A program made the translations under genes and the position numbers. Of a stretch of DNA of 64,000 bases, positions 8,440-18,200 are shown piece by piece (positions within the stretch are counted from its first letter, which is position 1; the number at the start of each line of letters is the position of its first letter). Source of the stretch: Chitinophagaceae bacterium (lineage in GTDB: Bacteria > Bacteroidota > Bacteroidia > Chitinophagales > Chitinophagaceae); assembly GCA_016719165.1 (NCBI GenBank), contig JADKAJ010000004.1, forward strand, positions 248,001 to 312,000, written 5' to 3'. Under the pieces are notes generated by a model, which did not search any database, was not told where the DNA came from, and saw only the letters and a program-made list of their open reading frames with translations.

Positions 8440-10152
8440 GCATAAGAGTAACATGAATAAATCCCAGACTGAAACGGCTGGTGACCATTGTTTTCGGCTT
8501 CTTTCAAAAGCAGAAGAGTAACTTGAATAAATCCCAGACTGAAACGACATGGAAGCATAAACACCGTCTGCACTATTATGCAGAAGAGTAACTTGAATAA
8601 ATCCCAGACTGAAACACAACCGTGTCTTTGTCACTCCCGTTGTCATCTGCAGAAGAGTAACTTGAATAAATCCCAGACTGAAACTTGTTTCTTTATGCTC
8701 TTGGCTAAAAAGCCTTTTGCAGAAGAGTAACTTGAATACATCCCAGACTGAAACTACCTCCTCTTCGTTTACGTACCCGGTTGCTATAGCAGAAGAGTAA
8801 CTTGAATAAATCCCAGACTGAAACTAATCTGATAAAACTCTGAAGGTTTCACAAAATGCGCAGAAGAGTAACTTGAATAAATCCCAGACTGAAACGTTAT
8901 AAAGGTTGTGTCTCCGTTAAAAGAAATGGGCAGAAGAGTAACTTGAATAAATCCCAGACTGAAACGGTATCCATGGGGCTTACTTCCAGGTTGTTTCTTG
9001 CAGAAGAGTAACTTGAATAAATCCCAGACTGAAACTAATTGATGGGGTCAGTACCGCCTGAACCTAAGGTAGAAGAGTAACTTGAATAAATCCCAGACTG
9101 AAACACATGCTGGACATTCTCAAATGCAATCCCATCGCAGAAGAGTAACTTGAATAAATCCCAGACTGAGACTAAGCCCCAATCGCACCGACCAAAATCC
9201 AAAACGTAGAAGAGTAACTTGAATAAATCCCAGACTGAAACTGCTTTACCGTTCCCCTGGTTGTGTACCTGTCACTGCAGAAGAGTAACTTGAATAAATC
9301 CCAGACTGAAACGTTTTGGTCAAAAAATTTTGAAGTGAAGGAATTTGGTAGAAGAGTAACTTGAATAAATCCCAGACTGAAACTTATCAGTGTTGATCGT
9401 TGGGGTGGCACTTGATGCAGAAGAGTAACTTGAATAAATCCCAGACTGAAACAATCCTGCCGCAGCCGTACCATTATCTGTCCAGTAGTAGAAGAGTAAC
9501 TTGAATAAATCCCAGACTGAAACGACCGGGTATCTACGTGGATATTGGAAGGCCACAGGCAGAAGAGTAACTTGAATAAATCCCAGACTGAAACGGATAT
9601 TGTGGGCTGTTCGTTTCCGCCTCCGTTGGTAGAAGAGTAACTTGAATAAATCCCAGACTGAAACGCAATAAGGTTTCCTGGGAGACCATTAGGTCTTGCA
9701 GAAGAGTAACTTGAATAAATTCCAGACTGAAACATCCAGCAACCATACTCTGCGTTGGTTACGTAGGCAGAAGAGTAACTTGAATAAATCCCAGACTGAA
9801 ACTTTAATTGTTCATAAGGATTTTTGATAATTCCCAGCAGAAAAGTAACTTGAATAAATCCCAGACTGAAACTCCTTGTGCATCTTTTGCAGGGATTGCT
9901 TCGTATAGGCAGAAGAGTAACTTGAATAAATCCCAGACTGAAACAATTAATAGCAGAGAATCATCTCCTTCATAGAGAGTAGAAGAGTAACTTGAATAAA
10001 TCCCAGACTGAAACATCACAAAGAACTTTTACATCATTTTTAGACAGCAGAAGAGTAACTTGAATAAATCCCAGACAGAAATATACTCTCTAGCGTCTCT
10101 CTTGAAGACCTGAAAAGCAGAAGAGTAACTTGAATAAATCCCAGACTGAAAC
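8440..10152 (+). CRISPR. CRISPR array, 25 repeats of 36 bp and 24 spacers
   Basis: Repeat consensus GYAGAAGAGTAACTTGAATAAATCCCAGACTGAAAC in two halves: GYAGAAGAGTAACTTGAA and TAAATCCCAGACTGAAAC. Spacers are 32-36 bp. The 3' end ACTGAAAC gives an 8-nt crRNA handle of the type III/I kind, so transcription is inferred on the + strand, same as the cmr genes. Variants: first repeat (8440) has two changes; 8719 has one (gaatacatc); 9137 ends GAGAC; 9698 has ATTCC; 9837 has AAAAG; 10047 ends CAGACAGAAAT. Repeat position 2 is C in most units but T in those at 9069, 9206, 9348, 9488, 9629 and 9979. A possible truncated 26th repeat starts at 10186 after a 33-bp spacer. No spacer target could be assigned. 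Confidence 0.99.
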
Positions 10153-10283
10153 CTTGGGTAGAGTCTAAATGTTGTGTTTCCAGTGGCAGAACTCTTACAA
10201 TTAATATCGCCCGGAACTCCGAAGAGGGATACTCAGCTTTTGCCTGAAATAAGCTGATATTTTCTAAATATTTATTTACAAAA

Positions 10284-10305
10284 GCCATCCTCTTGGGTGG
10301 CTTTT
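10284..10305 (+). terminator. Terminator-like hairpin downstream of the CRISPR array
   Basis: Stem gccatcc / gggtggc (one G-U) with loop tctt, followed by four T; on the other strand the stem is followed by TTTTG. It lies 131 bp after the last full repeat and before the spondin-domain gene, so it can end the array transcript. The stem resembles the terminator at 11419-11443. Confidence 0.65.
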
Positions 10306-10351
10306 ACGTTATTAGATTAAATTTTACGGCTTTTCTTATTAAATTAATTCT

Positions 10352-11019
10352 ATGAAATACATAGTCCTTTTAATCGCTGTTTTAAGTGTTATTAATTCTT
10401 CCTGTAAAAAAGATAATGTGGATGACAGGGTTGATGAAAGTGCCAGGGACACCCTTACTGTTACAGGCCAGTGGGCTGCACCGACATTTACAGTACCTGC
10501 AGGGCGCATTTCACCACTTTTATTGGTATGGTGCATAATGGTGACGGTTCCCTTTGGAAGGAAAACACAAAGGCCAGTTATGGAACTGAGGTACTAGCGG
10601 AAACGGGAGGTGGGGCTCCGATCCTTGCAGAGATCGATTCGATGGTAGCGGCAAAAAAGGCATTTTCATTATTGTTGTTTGTTGCCCCACCTGTAACCGG
10701 CAGCAGCAAGATCAACTTCAACTGCAATACTGAATTTTCCAGGGTACGTTTTGCTTCTATGCTGGGACCAACCCCGGACTGGTTCATCGGTGCAAGCGGA
10801 CTAAACCTTTACAGAAACAACAATTGGATAGCTGATACAACCATAAACCTGTATGTATATGATGCCGGAACGGAGGAGGGAGATGTATTTGGATATAATA
10901 ACCCGGCTACTTCACCACAGGATAATATACAACTGCTGCAGGCCGGGCAGGCTACGGTACTTGCCAATAGCAACCCGGTTCTTGTTGTCATTGCAACAGC
11001 CAGGTTTACAAAACAGTAG
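10352..11019 (+). pseudogene. Spondin-domain lipoprotein, interrupted by one frameshift
   Basis: The first frame (from 10352) starts with a lipoprotein signal, MKYIVLLIAVLSVINSSCKK, with the lipobox Cys at residue 18, and enters the spondin_N fold with TVTGQWAAPTFTVPAG. The rest is in another frame: AHFTTFIGMVHNGDGSLW, then SMLGPTPDWFIGASGLNLY and YDAGTEEGDVFGY, all typical of bacterial spondin_N domains. The two parts join as VPAG-AHF if one G is added to the GGG at about 10500-10503, giving a protein of about 222 aa. Spondin domains in eukaryotes bind matrix; the bacterial role is not known. It lies between the array terminator and the second nusG end, inside the island, and has no evident link to CRISPR function. 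Either a sequencing indel or real decay. Confidence 0.82.
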
Positions 11020-11268
11020 AAATAAAGTATACAGGGTTAAAAATCATCACATCTTTGTTTGTAGTCTGTTTGCCTGTTCTTGTAGCTTAAACCAGTTCTT
11101 TATGATCTTGCTCCAGGCGAGAGAGGGATTTGGAGCACATGGAATTTTTGTCTTAGCCGGGATGAATGATCATTATACAACAGGTTAATTATTAAAATCA
11201 AAATGATCTGCTGCATACTATAGTTTCATTTCAGGTGACGCTATTGAGATCAGGGGAAACAAATTGAT

Positions 11269-11391
11269 GATTTTAAAAGTGTTATTGAAGAAGTGAATGA
11301 TGAAAAGAAAAAATTGAAAGTAACAGTTAAAATATTTGGACGATCTACACCAGTAGAACTGAATTATATGCAGGTTGAAAAAATAAACTAA
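11269..11391 (+). pseudogene. Second copy of the nusG 3' end (last 40 codons and stop)
   Basis: These 123 bp align without gaps to 98-220 and differ at 10 positions (about 92% identity). The reading frame encodes DFKSVIEEVNDEKKK through NYMQVEKIN and a stop. Seven of the ten differences are synonymous; three change residues (N to K, G to S, S to N). There is no start codon and the frame is closed upstream at 11245-11247, so it is not a gene. It sits next to rplK, where the original nusG end is expected. It is most simply the left-over of the host nusG after the island came in with its own nusG 3' end. Confidence 0.95.
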
Positions 11392-11418
11392 TAAAGTTTT
11401 TACATGCTATTTAGCTAA

Positions 11419-11443
11419 GCCACCCTTACGGGTGGCTTTTTTT
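11419..11443 (+). terminator. Rho-independent terminator after the nusG remnant
   Basis: Perfect 7-bp stem gccaccc / gggtggc, loop ttac, then seven T. It is 27 bp downstream of the remnant stop codon and would have ended nusG transcription before the island arrived. Confidence 0.9.
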
Positions 11444-11534
11444 GGCAGATTAAGTTTTTATAGAGTTATTAACCCCTTGTTGTTAATTTTTAATACTCTA
11501 TAGGGTTTAGGAGTAAAAAAATATCCCTAAAACC

Positions 11535-11565
11535 TTTGCCCATAAAGGATTTACCCCTACCTTTG
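11535..11565 (+). promoter_or_regulatory. Bacteroidetes-type promoter of the rplKAJL operon
   Basis: TTTG at 11535-11538, 19 bp spacing, and TACCTTTG at 11558-11565 match the Bacteroidetes consensus TTTG-N19-TAnnTTTG exactly. Transcription should start near 11572, giving a leader of about 100 nt before rplK. Confidence 0.8.
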
Positions 11566-11669
11566 CAGCCCCAATTAGTTCTTTAGAAACCCCAGGTAAC
11601 TGGGAATGAGGAATTTGGGAGACCGAGTAGTCAAAACGAATGGTCGCTTGAACCAATAAATCAAAGAAA

Positions 11670-12113
11670 ATGGCAAAAGAAATCAGTGGCTTTGTAAAGC
11701 TACAGTGTAAGGGTGGCCAGGCCAACCCTGCACCTCCAATCGGTCCTGCGCTGGGTTCCAAGGGTATCAATATCATGGAATTCTGCAAACAGTTCAATGC
11801 AAGAACACAGGACAAAATGGGAAAAGTAATTCCCGTATTAATCACAGTTTATAGTGACAAGAGTTTTGATTTTGTTCTAAAAACTCCTCCTGCAGCAATT
11901 CAGCTGATGGAAGCCGCTAAGATTCAAAAGGGTTCCAAAGAGAGTAACCGTGCAAAAGTCGGAAAAGTAAACTGGGAACAGGTAAAGGCTATTGCTGAAG
12001 ACAAGATGCCCGACCTGAACTGTTTTACCGTAGAAAGTGCCATGAAAATGGTAGCCGGTACTGCTCGTAGCATGGGCTTGAATGTAGAAGGTAAAGCTCC
12101 GTGGGAAAATTAA
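11670..12113 (+). CDS. rplK: 50S ribosomal protein L11
   Basis: L11 binds the GTPase-associated region of 23S rRNA in the large subunit stalk base and takes part in factor binding and the stringent response. The 147-aa length is normal. The sequence has the proline-rich N-terminal start GQANPAPPIGPALGSKGINI (residues 14-33) and the C-terminal rRNA-binding domain ending AGTARSMGLNVEGK. First gene of rplK-rplA-rplJ-rplL, with 25 bp to rplA and a strong promoter upstream. Confidence 0.98.
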   Translation: MAKEISGFVKLQCKGGQANPAPPIGPALGSKGINIMEFCKQFNARTQDKMGKVIPVLITVYSDKSFDFVLKTPPAAIQLMEAAKIQKGSKESNRAKVGKVNWEQVKAIAEDKMPDLNCFTVESAMKMVAGTARSMGLNVEGKAPWEN

Positions 12114-12138
12114 TTCTTGAATCCAAAAACGAATTACA

Positions 12139-12834
12139 ATGGCATTCATTAGTAAAAAAAGAAAAGTTGCTGATACAAAAGTTGACGCAAACAAAGCATA
12201 TTCATTAAAAGAAGCATCTACATTGGTGAAAAGTATCACTACTTGCAAATTCGATGCTTCTGTAGATCTGCACATCCGTTTGGGTGTTGACCCCAAAAAA
12301 GCAGACCAGGCTATCCGTGGTACAGTTACCTTGCCACATGGTACTGGTAAAACAAAGAAAGTATTGGTGCTCTGTACTCCTGATAAAGAGGCTGAAGCAA
12401 AAGCTGCTGGTGCTGACTATGTTGGCCTGGACGAGTTTGTTACAAAGATTGAGGGCGGTTGGGTTGATGTAGATGTGATCATCGCTACACCTTCAGTAAT
12501 GCCTAAGATTGGTAAATTGGGTAAAGTGTTAGGTCCCCGTAACCTGATGCCAAATCCCAAAACTGGTACAGTTACCAATGATGTAGCCAACGCAATCAAT
12601 GATGTAAAGGGTGGTAAGATCGCTTTCAAAGTTGATAAAGTGGGTATTATCCATGCTTCCATCGGCCGTGTAAGTTTTGCTCCTGAAAAGATTGCCGAAA
12701 ACAGCCAGGAATTGCTCAATGCAATCATCAAGGCTAAGCCATCTTCCTCAAAGGGTACTTACCTGAGGGGTATCAGCATGGCCAGTACAATGAGTCCTGG
12801 TATCGCTGTTGACACAAAAGCATTTGTTCACTAA
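12139..12834 (+). CDS. rplA: 50S ribosomal protein L1
   Basis: L1 forms the mobile L1 stalk of the large subunit and in many bacteria represses its own operon by binding the mRNA leader. The 231-aa protein has KVLGPRNLMPNPKTGTVT in its second half, the L1 signature, and KGTYLRGISMASTMSPGI at the end. Located 25 bp after rplK and 28 bp before rplJ. No L1-binding mimic was recognised in the rplK leader. Confidence 0.98.
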   Translation: MAFISKKRKVADTKVDANKAYSLKEASTLVKSITTCKFDASVDLHIRLGVDPKKADQAIRGTVTLPHGTGKTKKVLVLCTPDKEAEAKAAGADYVGLDEFVTKIEGGWVDVDVIIATPSVMPKIGKLGKVLGPRNLMPNPKTGTVTNDVANAINDVKGGKIAFKVDKVGIIHASIGRVSFAPEKIAENSQELLNAIIKAKPSSSKGTYLRGISMASTMSPGIAVDTKAFVH

Positions 12835-12862
12835 TCCATAAAGTGATTATAAACTTTTTATC

Positions 12863-13387
12863 ATGACAAAAGATCAAAAAAATGAAGTGATTGAATTGCT
12901 GAAAGGCAAATTCTCTCAATACAATAACTTCTATGTTGCAGATACAGAATCCCTGACTGTAGCACAGGTGGGCAAATTACGCCGTGCATGTTTTAGCAAG
13001 CAGGTGGAAATGAAAGTTGCTAAGAACACTCTCATTAAAAAAGCATTAGAATCATTAGACAGTGAAAAATATGCAGGCATGTATGATTCCCTGCATAAAG
13101 TAACAGCTCTTATGTTTTCTGAAAACCCAAAAGAACCAGCTCTCATCATCAGTTCTTTCCGCAAAGAAAGCAATGGTGAAAAGCCGGTATTAAAAGCCGC
13201 TTTTATCAATGGCGATGTATACATGGGTGATAATCAACTGAAAGCTCTCACACAGATTAAGACTAAGAATGAGCTTATTGGTGAAGTTATTGGTTTGTTG
13301 CAGTCTCCTGCGAAAAGAGTTCTGGCTGCTTTATTGCACCATCACGAGCAGAAAGCGGGCAGTGCTGAAGTGGCAGCAGCAGAATAA
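12863..13387 (+). CDS. rplJ: 50S ribosomal protein L10
   Basis: L10 anchors L7/L12 dimers to the ribosome stalk. The 174-aa protein starts MTKDQKNEVIELLKGKFSQY, has the RRACFSKQVEMKVAKNTLIKKAL segment typical of L10 (residues about 37-59; written here only for orientation), and a C-terminal helix (about 140-160, IGEVIGLLQSPAKRVLAALL) for L12 binding. The last residues are Ala/Glu-rich. It is followed by 155 bp before rplL. Confidence 0.96.
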   Translation: MTKDQKNEVIELLKGKFSQYNNFYVADTESLTVAQVGKLRRACFSKQVEMKVAKNTLIKKALESLDSEKYAGMYDSLHKVTALMFSENPKEPALIISSFRKESNGEKPVLKAAFINGDVYMGDNQLKALTQIKTKNELIGEVIGLLQSPAKRVLAALLHHHEQKAGSAEVAAAE

Positions 13388-13542
13388 TTTGAGTAATAAG
13401 CTACGAGCTATCTGGTATGAGTTGCGAGCCTAAGTATCGAAACTCATAGCTAAAAATTCGAAGCTGTACTATAAAACAATTTTTTTAAAACCGCCGTCGG
13501 ATCCCGCATAACGGAAATGAAGACGGTAAAAATTCAAACAAA
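13388..13542 (+). other. rplJ-rplL spacer
   Basis: A 155-bp gap, longer than the other gaps of the operon. It holds a run of T/A and a possible long hairpin with arms ccgtc near 13494 and gacgg near 13524 just before the rplL start. It may be the site where the higher L7/L12 dose is set (processing, attenuation or an internal promoter), but no consensus promoter was found. Confidence 0.35.
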
Positions 13543-13917
13543 ATGGCAGACGTAAAAGCATTAGCAGAAGGCCTTGTAGCCTTAACAGTAAAAGAAGTTC
13601 AGGAACTGGCTGACTTTTTAAAATCAGAATACGGTATCGAACCAGCAGCAGCAGCTGTTGTCGTTGCAGCAGGTGGTGGCGAAGGTGCAGCAGCAGCTGA
13701 AGAGAAAACTGCATTCAACGTAGTATTAAAGAGTGGTGGTGCATCTAAACTGAACGTAGTTAAGATCGTAAAAGACTTAACCGGTTTAGGTTTGAAAGAA
13801 GCAAAAGACCTCGTGGACGGTGCTCCCAAGAACATCAAAGAAGGTGTATCTAAGGCAGAAGCAGAAGATATCGCAGCTAAGCTGAAAGAAGCTGGCGCTG
13901 ATGTTGAGATCGCTTAA
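13543..13917 (+). CDS. rplL: 50S ribosomal protein L7/L12
   Basis: Stalk protein that recruits translation factors; present in several copies per ribosome. The 124-aa protein has an N-terminal dimer helix region (KALAEGLVALTVKEVQELAD), an Ala/Gly-rich hinge at about 37-55, and the C-terminal factor-binding domain with KIVKDLTGLGLKEAKDLVDG. Normal length. Last gene of the operon; a strong terminator follows after 23 bp. Confidence 0.98.
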   Translation: MADVKALAEGLVALTVKEVQELADFLKSEYGIEPAAAAVVVAAGGGEGAAAAEEKTAFNVVLKSGGASKLNVVKIVKDLTGLGLKEAKDLVDGAPKNIKEGVSKAEAEDIAAKLKEAGADVEIA

Positions 13918-13940
13918 TTTCTTTACTGAATAATTTTTAA

Positions 13941-13967
13941 AACCCTTCGCCTTGCGGAGGGTTTTTT
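13941..13967 (+). terminator. Rho-independent terminator after rplL
   Basis: Stem aacccttcgc / gcggagggtt (one G-U), 3-nt loop, run of T to 13967. It also touches the stop codon of the convergent HhH gene. Confidence 0.9.
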
Positions 13968-14964
13968 ATTGAATTACAAGGTAAGGTGAAATTTTATTAT
14001 ATAGCTCATCCGTAACCGCCATCACTTTTTTTATATCCTCTACTCTTGAAAACGGCCCATGCTCTTTTCGGTATGCTACAATGGGATTGGCAATGCCCCA
14101 TTTGATATATGGGTGCGCCTTTAATTCATCAAGTGTTGCAGTGTTGATATTAATTTTTCTTATAGTGGTATTTTCCACTTTCAGGTATTGCTTTATTTTT
14201 TGAAAAGTAGAATCGGGCAATCCAAAGGTTTCGCCAACTTGAGAAACAGAATAGAACCCCCCTAACTTATCTCTGAAGTTTACAATTCTTGCTGCCAGTT
14301 TACTGCCGATTCCGGGTAAAGCTATCAGCGCAGTTGTATCAGTCTCATTAATATCAATAATTGTGTAATAGGGAGGTGTGTACTTTTTTGAAGGATAGCT
14401 TTCTTTTGGAGCCTCGTTACGAGCATAATCCTGCGTATTCTTTGATTGTAAATCGGTTTCTATCCTGATGTAGGGAGCTATTCGTTTATATTCATCTGGA
14501 AATAAGCCATAAATTTTTTGTAGATCTTCCTGGTTTTTAAAACGTCCGCCTTTGCTCAGGTAGTTTTGAATAGTTTTTATTGTTTTGTCTCTCAACCCTA
14601 ATCTTTGCCAACCTTCTGGTGAAAGTGTATTAGGATCGAAGTAAAATAGGTTAACTTTTGTTTTTCCGTAATAGTCGCTGGTTGAACGGTCGTATTGGTA
14701 ATGGCTACTGTTATCATCGGCAAATTTCCCGGGTTCGTCCTGTGCTTCTGTTTCTTTTTGTTCCAGTTTCAGCATGGAAGTAATCCAGCTAGTATCAGAA
14801 CTGTTTTCTTTAGGAAGGGACTTTCCTTTTGAAAACGCATTTGGAAGGAAAAAGGCACTTAGAATAACGCCTAAAATGACAGTTATTCCTATCCTGTCTT
14901 TTCGGCTGAAATTGAGATAATCATCAGTAAATTCTTTCCATTTCATGGCCTTATTTCGGGTCAA
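13966..14964 (-). CDS. Membrane-anchored helix-hairpin-helix (ComEA-type) protein
   Basis: 332-aa protein with a short cytoplasmic N-terminus, one TM segment at about residues 24-46 (IGITVILGVILSAFFLPNAF) and then a low-complexity linker. The outer part has three helix-hairpin-helix modules: one with SKGGRFKNQEDLQKIYGL, one with ALPGIGSKLAARIVNFRDK, and one with ININTATLDELKAHPYIKWG. HhH repeats of this kind bind DNA backbone without sequence preference; ComEA uses them in DNA uptake. The location outside the membrane would fit DNA uptake or repair, but nothing else here points to competence. It lies in reverse orientation between rplL and rpoB, a common Bacteroidota arrangement as far as I know. 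Confidence 0.85.
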   Translation of the reverse strand: MTRNKAMKWKEFTDDYLNFSRKDRIGITVILGVILSAFFLPNAFSKGKSLPKENSSDTSWITSMLKLEQKETEAQDEPGKFADDNSSHYQYDRSTSDYYGKTKVNLFYFDPNTLSPEGWQRLGLRDKTIKTIQNYLSKGGRFKNQEDLQKIYGLFPDEYKRIAPYIRIETDLQSKNTQDYARNEAPKESYPSKKYTPPYYTIIDINETDTTALIALPGIGSKLAARIVNFRDKLGGFYSVSQVGETFGLPDSTFQKIKQYLKVENTTIRKININTATLDELKAHPYIKWGIANPIVAYRKEHGPFSRVEDIKKVMAVTDELYNKISPYLVIQ

Positions 14965-15038
14965 AATACCGCAGTTTCCTGTCAGAAAAAATGGCCACTT
15001 AGTGGTATTTCTGGCCGGGTTATTGTGAGCAAATTTTT

Positions 15039-15069
15039 CTTGGCTAAGAACTATAAATCCCTACCTTTG
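15039..15069 (+). promoter_or_regulatory. Bacteroidetes-type promoter of rpoBC
   Basis: CTTG at 15039-15042, 19 bp spacing, and TACCTTTG at 15062-15069. The -7 box is identical to that of the rplK promoter. The leader to rpoB would be about 135 nt. Confidence 0.75.
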
Positions 15070-15212
15070 CAATCCTTTATTTTGGCCAAACATATTTTGA
15101 CATCCCAAATCATGTGTAAGTAATTGAATTTCACTGACTTTCATTTTTTCTAAAATGAGAGCTTGAATATGATTTGTGTGTCCTCAACGTTGTAAAAACC
15201 GGTTTTACGCAT

Positions 15213-18200
15213 ATGTCTTCAACAAAAATGAACTCAAGAGTGGATTTCGGTAAGATTAAGCACCTGGCTGAAACTCCCGATCTTCTTGAAGTACAGATTC
15301 AATCGTTCAAGGAATTCTTCCAGTTAGAAACTACTCCGGACAAGCGAAACATCGAAGGTTTGTTCCGTGTGTTTAAAGACAATTTTCCGATTACGGATAC
15401 CCGAAATATTTTCGTATTGGAGTTCCTGGATTATTTCATCGATCCACCCCGTTATACAATCGAAGAGTGTATGGAACGTGGATTGACTTACGCTGTACCT
15501 CTGAAAGCCAAACTTCGTTTGAGCTGTAATGATGAGGAACACGTCGATTTCCAGACGATTGTTCAGGACGTATTCCTGGGTAATATACCGTATATGACTC
15601 CCCGTGGTACGTTTGTGATCAACGGAGCGGAAAGGGTAGTTGTTTCCCAATTGCACCGTTCCCCCGGTGTATTCTTCGGTCAATCCGTTCACCCGAACGG
15701 AACGAAGATTTACTCTGCAAGGGTTATTCCTTTCAAGGGTGCCTGGATGGAGTTTGCTACAGATATCAACAATGTGATGTATGCATACATCGATCGTAAG
15801 AAAAAATTCCCTGTCACTACGTTGTTACGTTCTATCGGCTACGAAACAGATAAGGACATACTGGAACTGTTTGGTATGGCAGATGAAGTAAAGACTGATA
15901 AAAAGACCTTAAGTAAATATGTTGGTAAACGTCTAGCAGCCCGGGTATTGAGAACATGGGTCGAAGATTTTGTGGATGAGGATACCGGTGAAGTTGTTTC
16001 TATTGAAAGAAACGAAATCGTAATGGAGAGGGATACGGTACTGGATGAGGAAGCAATTGAGACCATTTCTGAAATGGAAGTGGCCAGTGTGTTTATTCAA
16101 CGTGAAGATGTTGGCGGTGATTATGCGATCATCTACAACACACTGAATAAGGATACTTCTAACAGTGAGCTGGAGGCTGTTCAATTCATCTATCGTCAAT
16201 TACGTGGAGCAGATGCCCCGGATAACGAGACAGCCCGCGGTATTATTGATAAATTATTCTTCAGTGATAAACGTTACGACCTGGGCGAAGTGGGTCGTTA
16301 TAAAATTAACCGCAAGCTGAATGTAGACTTGCCGCTTGAGAAGAAAACACTTACCAGAGAAGATATCATTCTCATAATCAAATATCTTGTTCGTCTTACT
16401 AATGGTAAAGCCGAAATAGATGATATCGATCACCTGAGCAATCGTCGTGTACGTACAGTAGGTGAACAATTATATGCTCAGTTCGGGGTAGGACTTGCCC
16501 GTATGGCCAGAACTATCCGCGAAAGAATGAATGTAAGGGATAACGAAGTGTTTACACCCGTTGACCTTATTAATGCAAGAACATTATCTTCTGTGATCAA
16601 TTCGTTCTTTGGAACATCGCAGTTATCCCAATTTCTTGACCAGACAAACCCATTATCAGAAATAACGCATAAGCGTCGTATCTCCGCACTCGGGCCAGGT
16701 GGTTTGAGTCGTGAAAGAGCTGGTTTTGAGGTTCGTGACGTACACTATTCTCACTATGGACGTTTGTGTACGATTGAAACTCCGGAAGGTCCAAACATTG
16801 GTTTGATCTCTACACTTTGTGTGCATGCCAAGATCAATGATATGGGCTTCATTGAAACGCCTTATCGTAAAGTACACGAGGGGAAAGTGAACATGAAGGA
16901 ATTAAGTTTCCTGAGTGCCGAGGAAGAAGACCTGGCTAAAATTGCACAGGCGAATACACCTCTTGATGAGAAGGGTAATTTCAAAGAAGAGAAAATCGTA
17001 AGCCGTGAGACCGGAGATTTTCCGATTCTTGATAAAAATGATGTGGAATTCATGGACGTTGCGCCAAACCAGATTGTTGGATTGAGTGCTTCGCTGATTC
17101 CATTCCTTGAACATGATGATGCTAACCGTGCGCTGATGGGTTCGAACATGCAACGCCAGGCAGTACCACTGTTGCGTCCTGATGTGCCTATCGTCGGCAC
17201 AGGATTGGAAGGTAAAGCAGCGAGAGATGCAAGGATTCAGATACATGCAGATGGAAATGGGGTGGTAGAGTTTGTAGATGCTAATGAAATCCATGTTCGC
17301 TATGACAGGGATGAGGCTGAAAAATTGGTAAGTTTCGAAGATGATCTCAGAGTTTACAGGTTAACGAAATTTATCAAGACCAACCAGGAAACCTGCATCA
17401 ACCTGAGACCAGCGGTTAAGAAAGGTCAGAAAGTAAAAAAGGGTGATTTTTTAACTGAAGGATATGCAACTCAGAATGGTGAGTTGGCACTGGGTAAAAA
17501 TCTTAAAGTGGCATTCATGCCATGGAAAGGTTACAATTTCGAGGATGCCATCGTTATCAGCGAAAGAGTAGTAAAGGAAGATTTGTTTACTTCTGTTCAC
17601 ATTTCTGAATATGAACTGGAAGTTCGTGATACTAAACTGGGTGAAGAAGAACTGACACCTGATATTCCTAACGTATCTGAAGAAGCTACAAAGGATCTGG
17701 ATGAGAACGGTATCATACGAATTGGTGCACAGGTTAAAGAGGGTGATATTTTAATTGGAAAGATTACACCGAAAGGTGAAAGTGATCCAACTCCGGAAGA
17801 AAAATTATTGCGTGCTATTTTCGGTGATAAAGCCGGAGATGCCAAAGATGCTTCACTAAAAGCTCCGAACGGAGTGGAAGGTGTGGTTATCGGCAAGAAA
17901 TTATTCCAGCGGGCTAAAAAAGATAAGAACGCCAAAGTAAGAGAGAAAGCAGCCATTGAGAAATTGGAGAAGATGCATGAGAAAAATGAAACTGATCTCA
18001 TGGAAGTGCTGCTGGAAAAACTTGGTATGCTGTTAAAAGATCATGTTTCCGCAGGTGTAGGTAATAATTTTGGTGAAATACAGATTGGCAAAGGAGCCAA
18101 GTTTACTGAAAAGAATCTTCGCGGTCTTGATTATGCCAACATTAACCCCTTGGGATGGACTGGTGATAAAAAAATCGATGATCAAATTAATACACTTCTT

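Noticed and set aside
10186..10208. A 26th CRISPR repeat
   Set aside because: Only gcagaa and a few later bases match, at the right distance of 33 bp; too weak to count as a repeat.
9172..10288. Reading frames on the minus strand with repeated FQSGIYSSYSS-like peptides across the array
   Set aside because: They are translations of the CRISPR repeat in several frames, not a repeat protein.
10853..11188. 111-codon ORF overlapping the end of the spondin gene
   Set aside because: It is a shadow frame; the spondin frame has family motifs over the same bases and the tail has no recognisable features.
221..11268. Integrase, transposase or terminal inverted repeats for mobility of the CRISPR island
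   Set aside because: None was found; only the direct repeat of the nusG end marks the borders.
12931..13224. Minus-strand ORFs inside rplJ, rpoB, rpoC and clpC of up to 212 codons
   Set aside because: All lie antisense to conserved genes and have no family motif or regulatory signal of their own.
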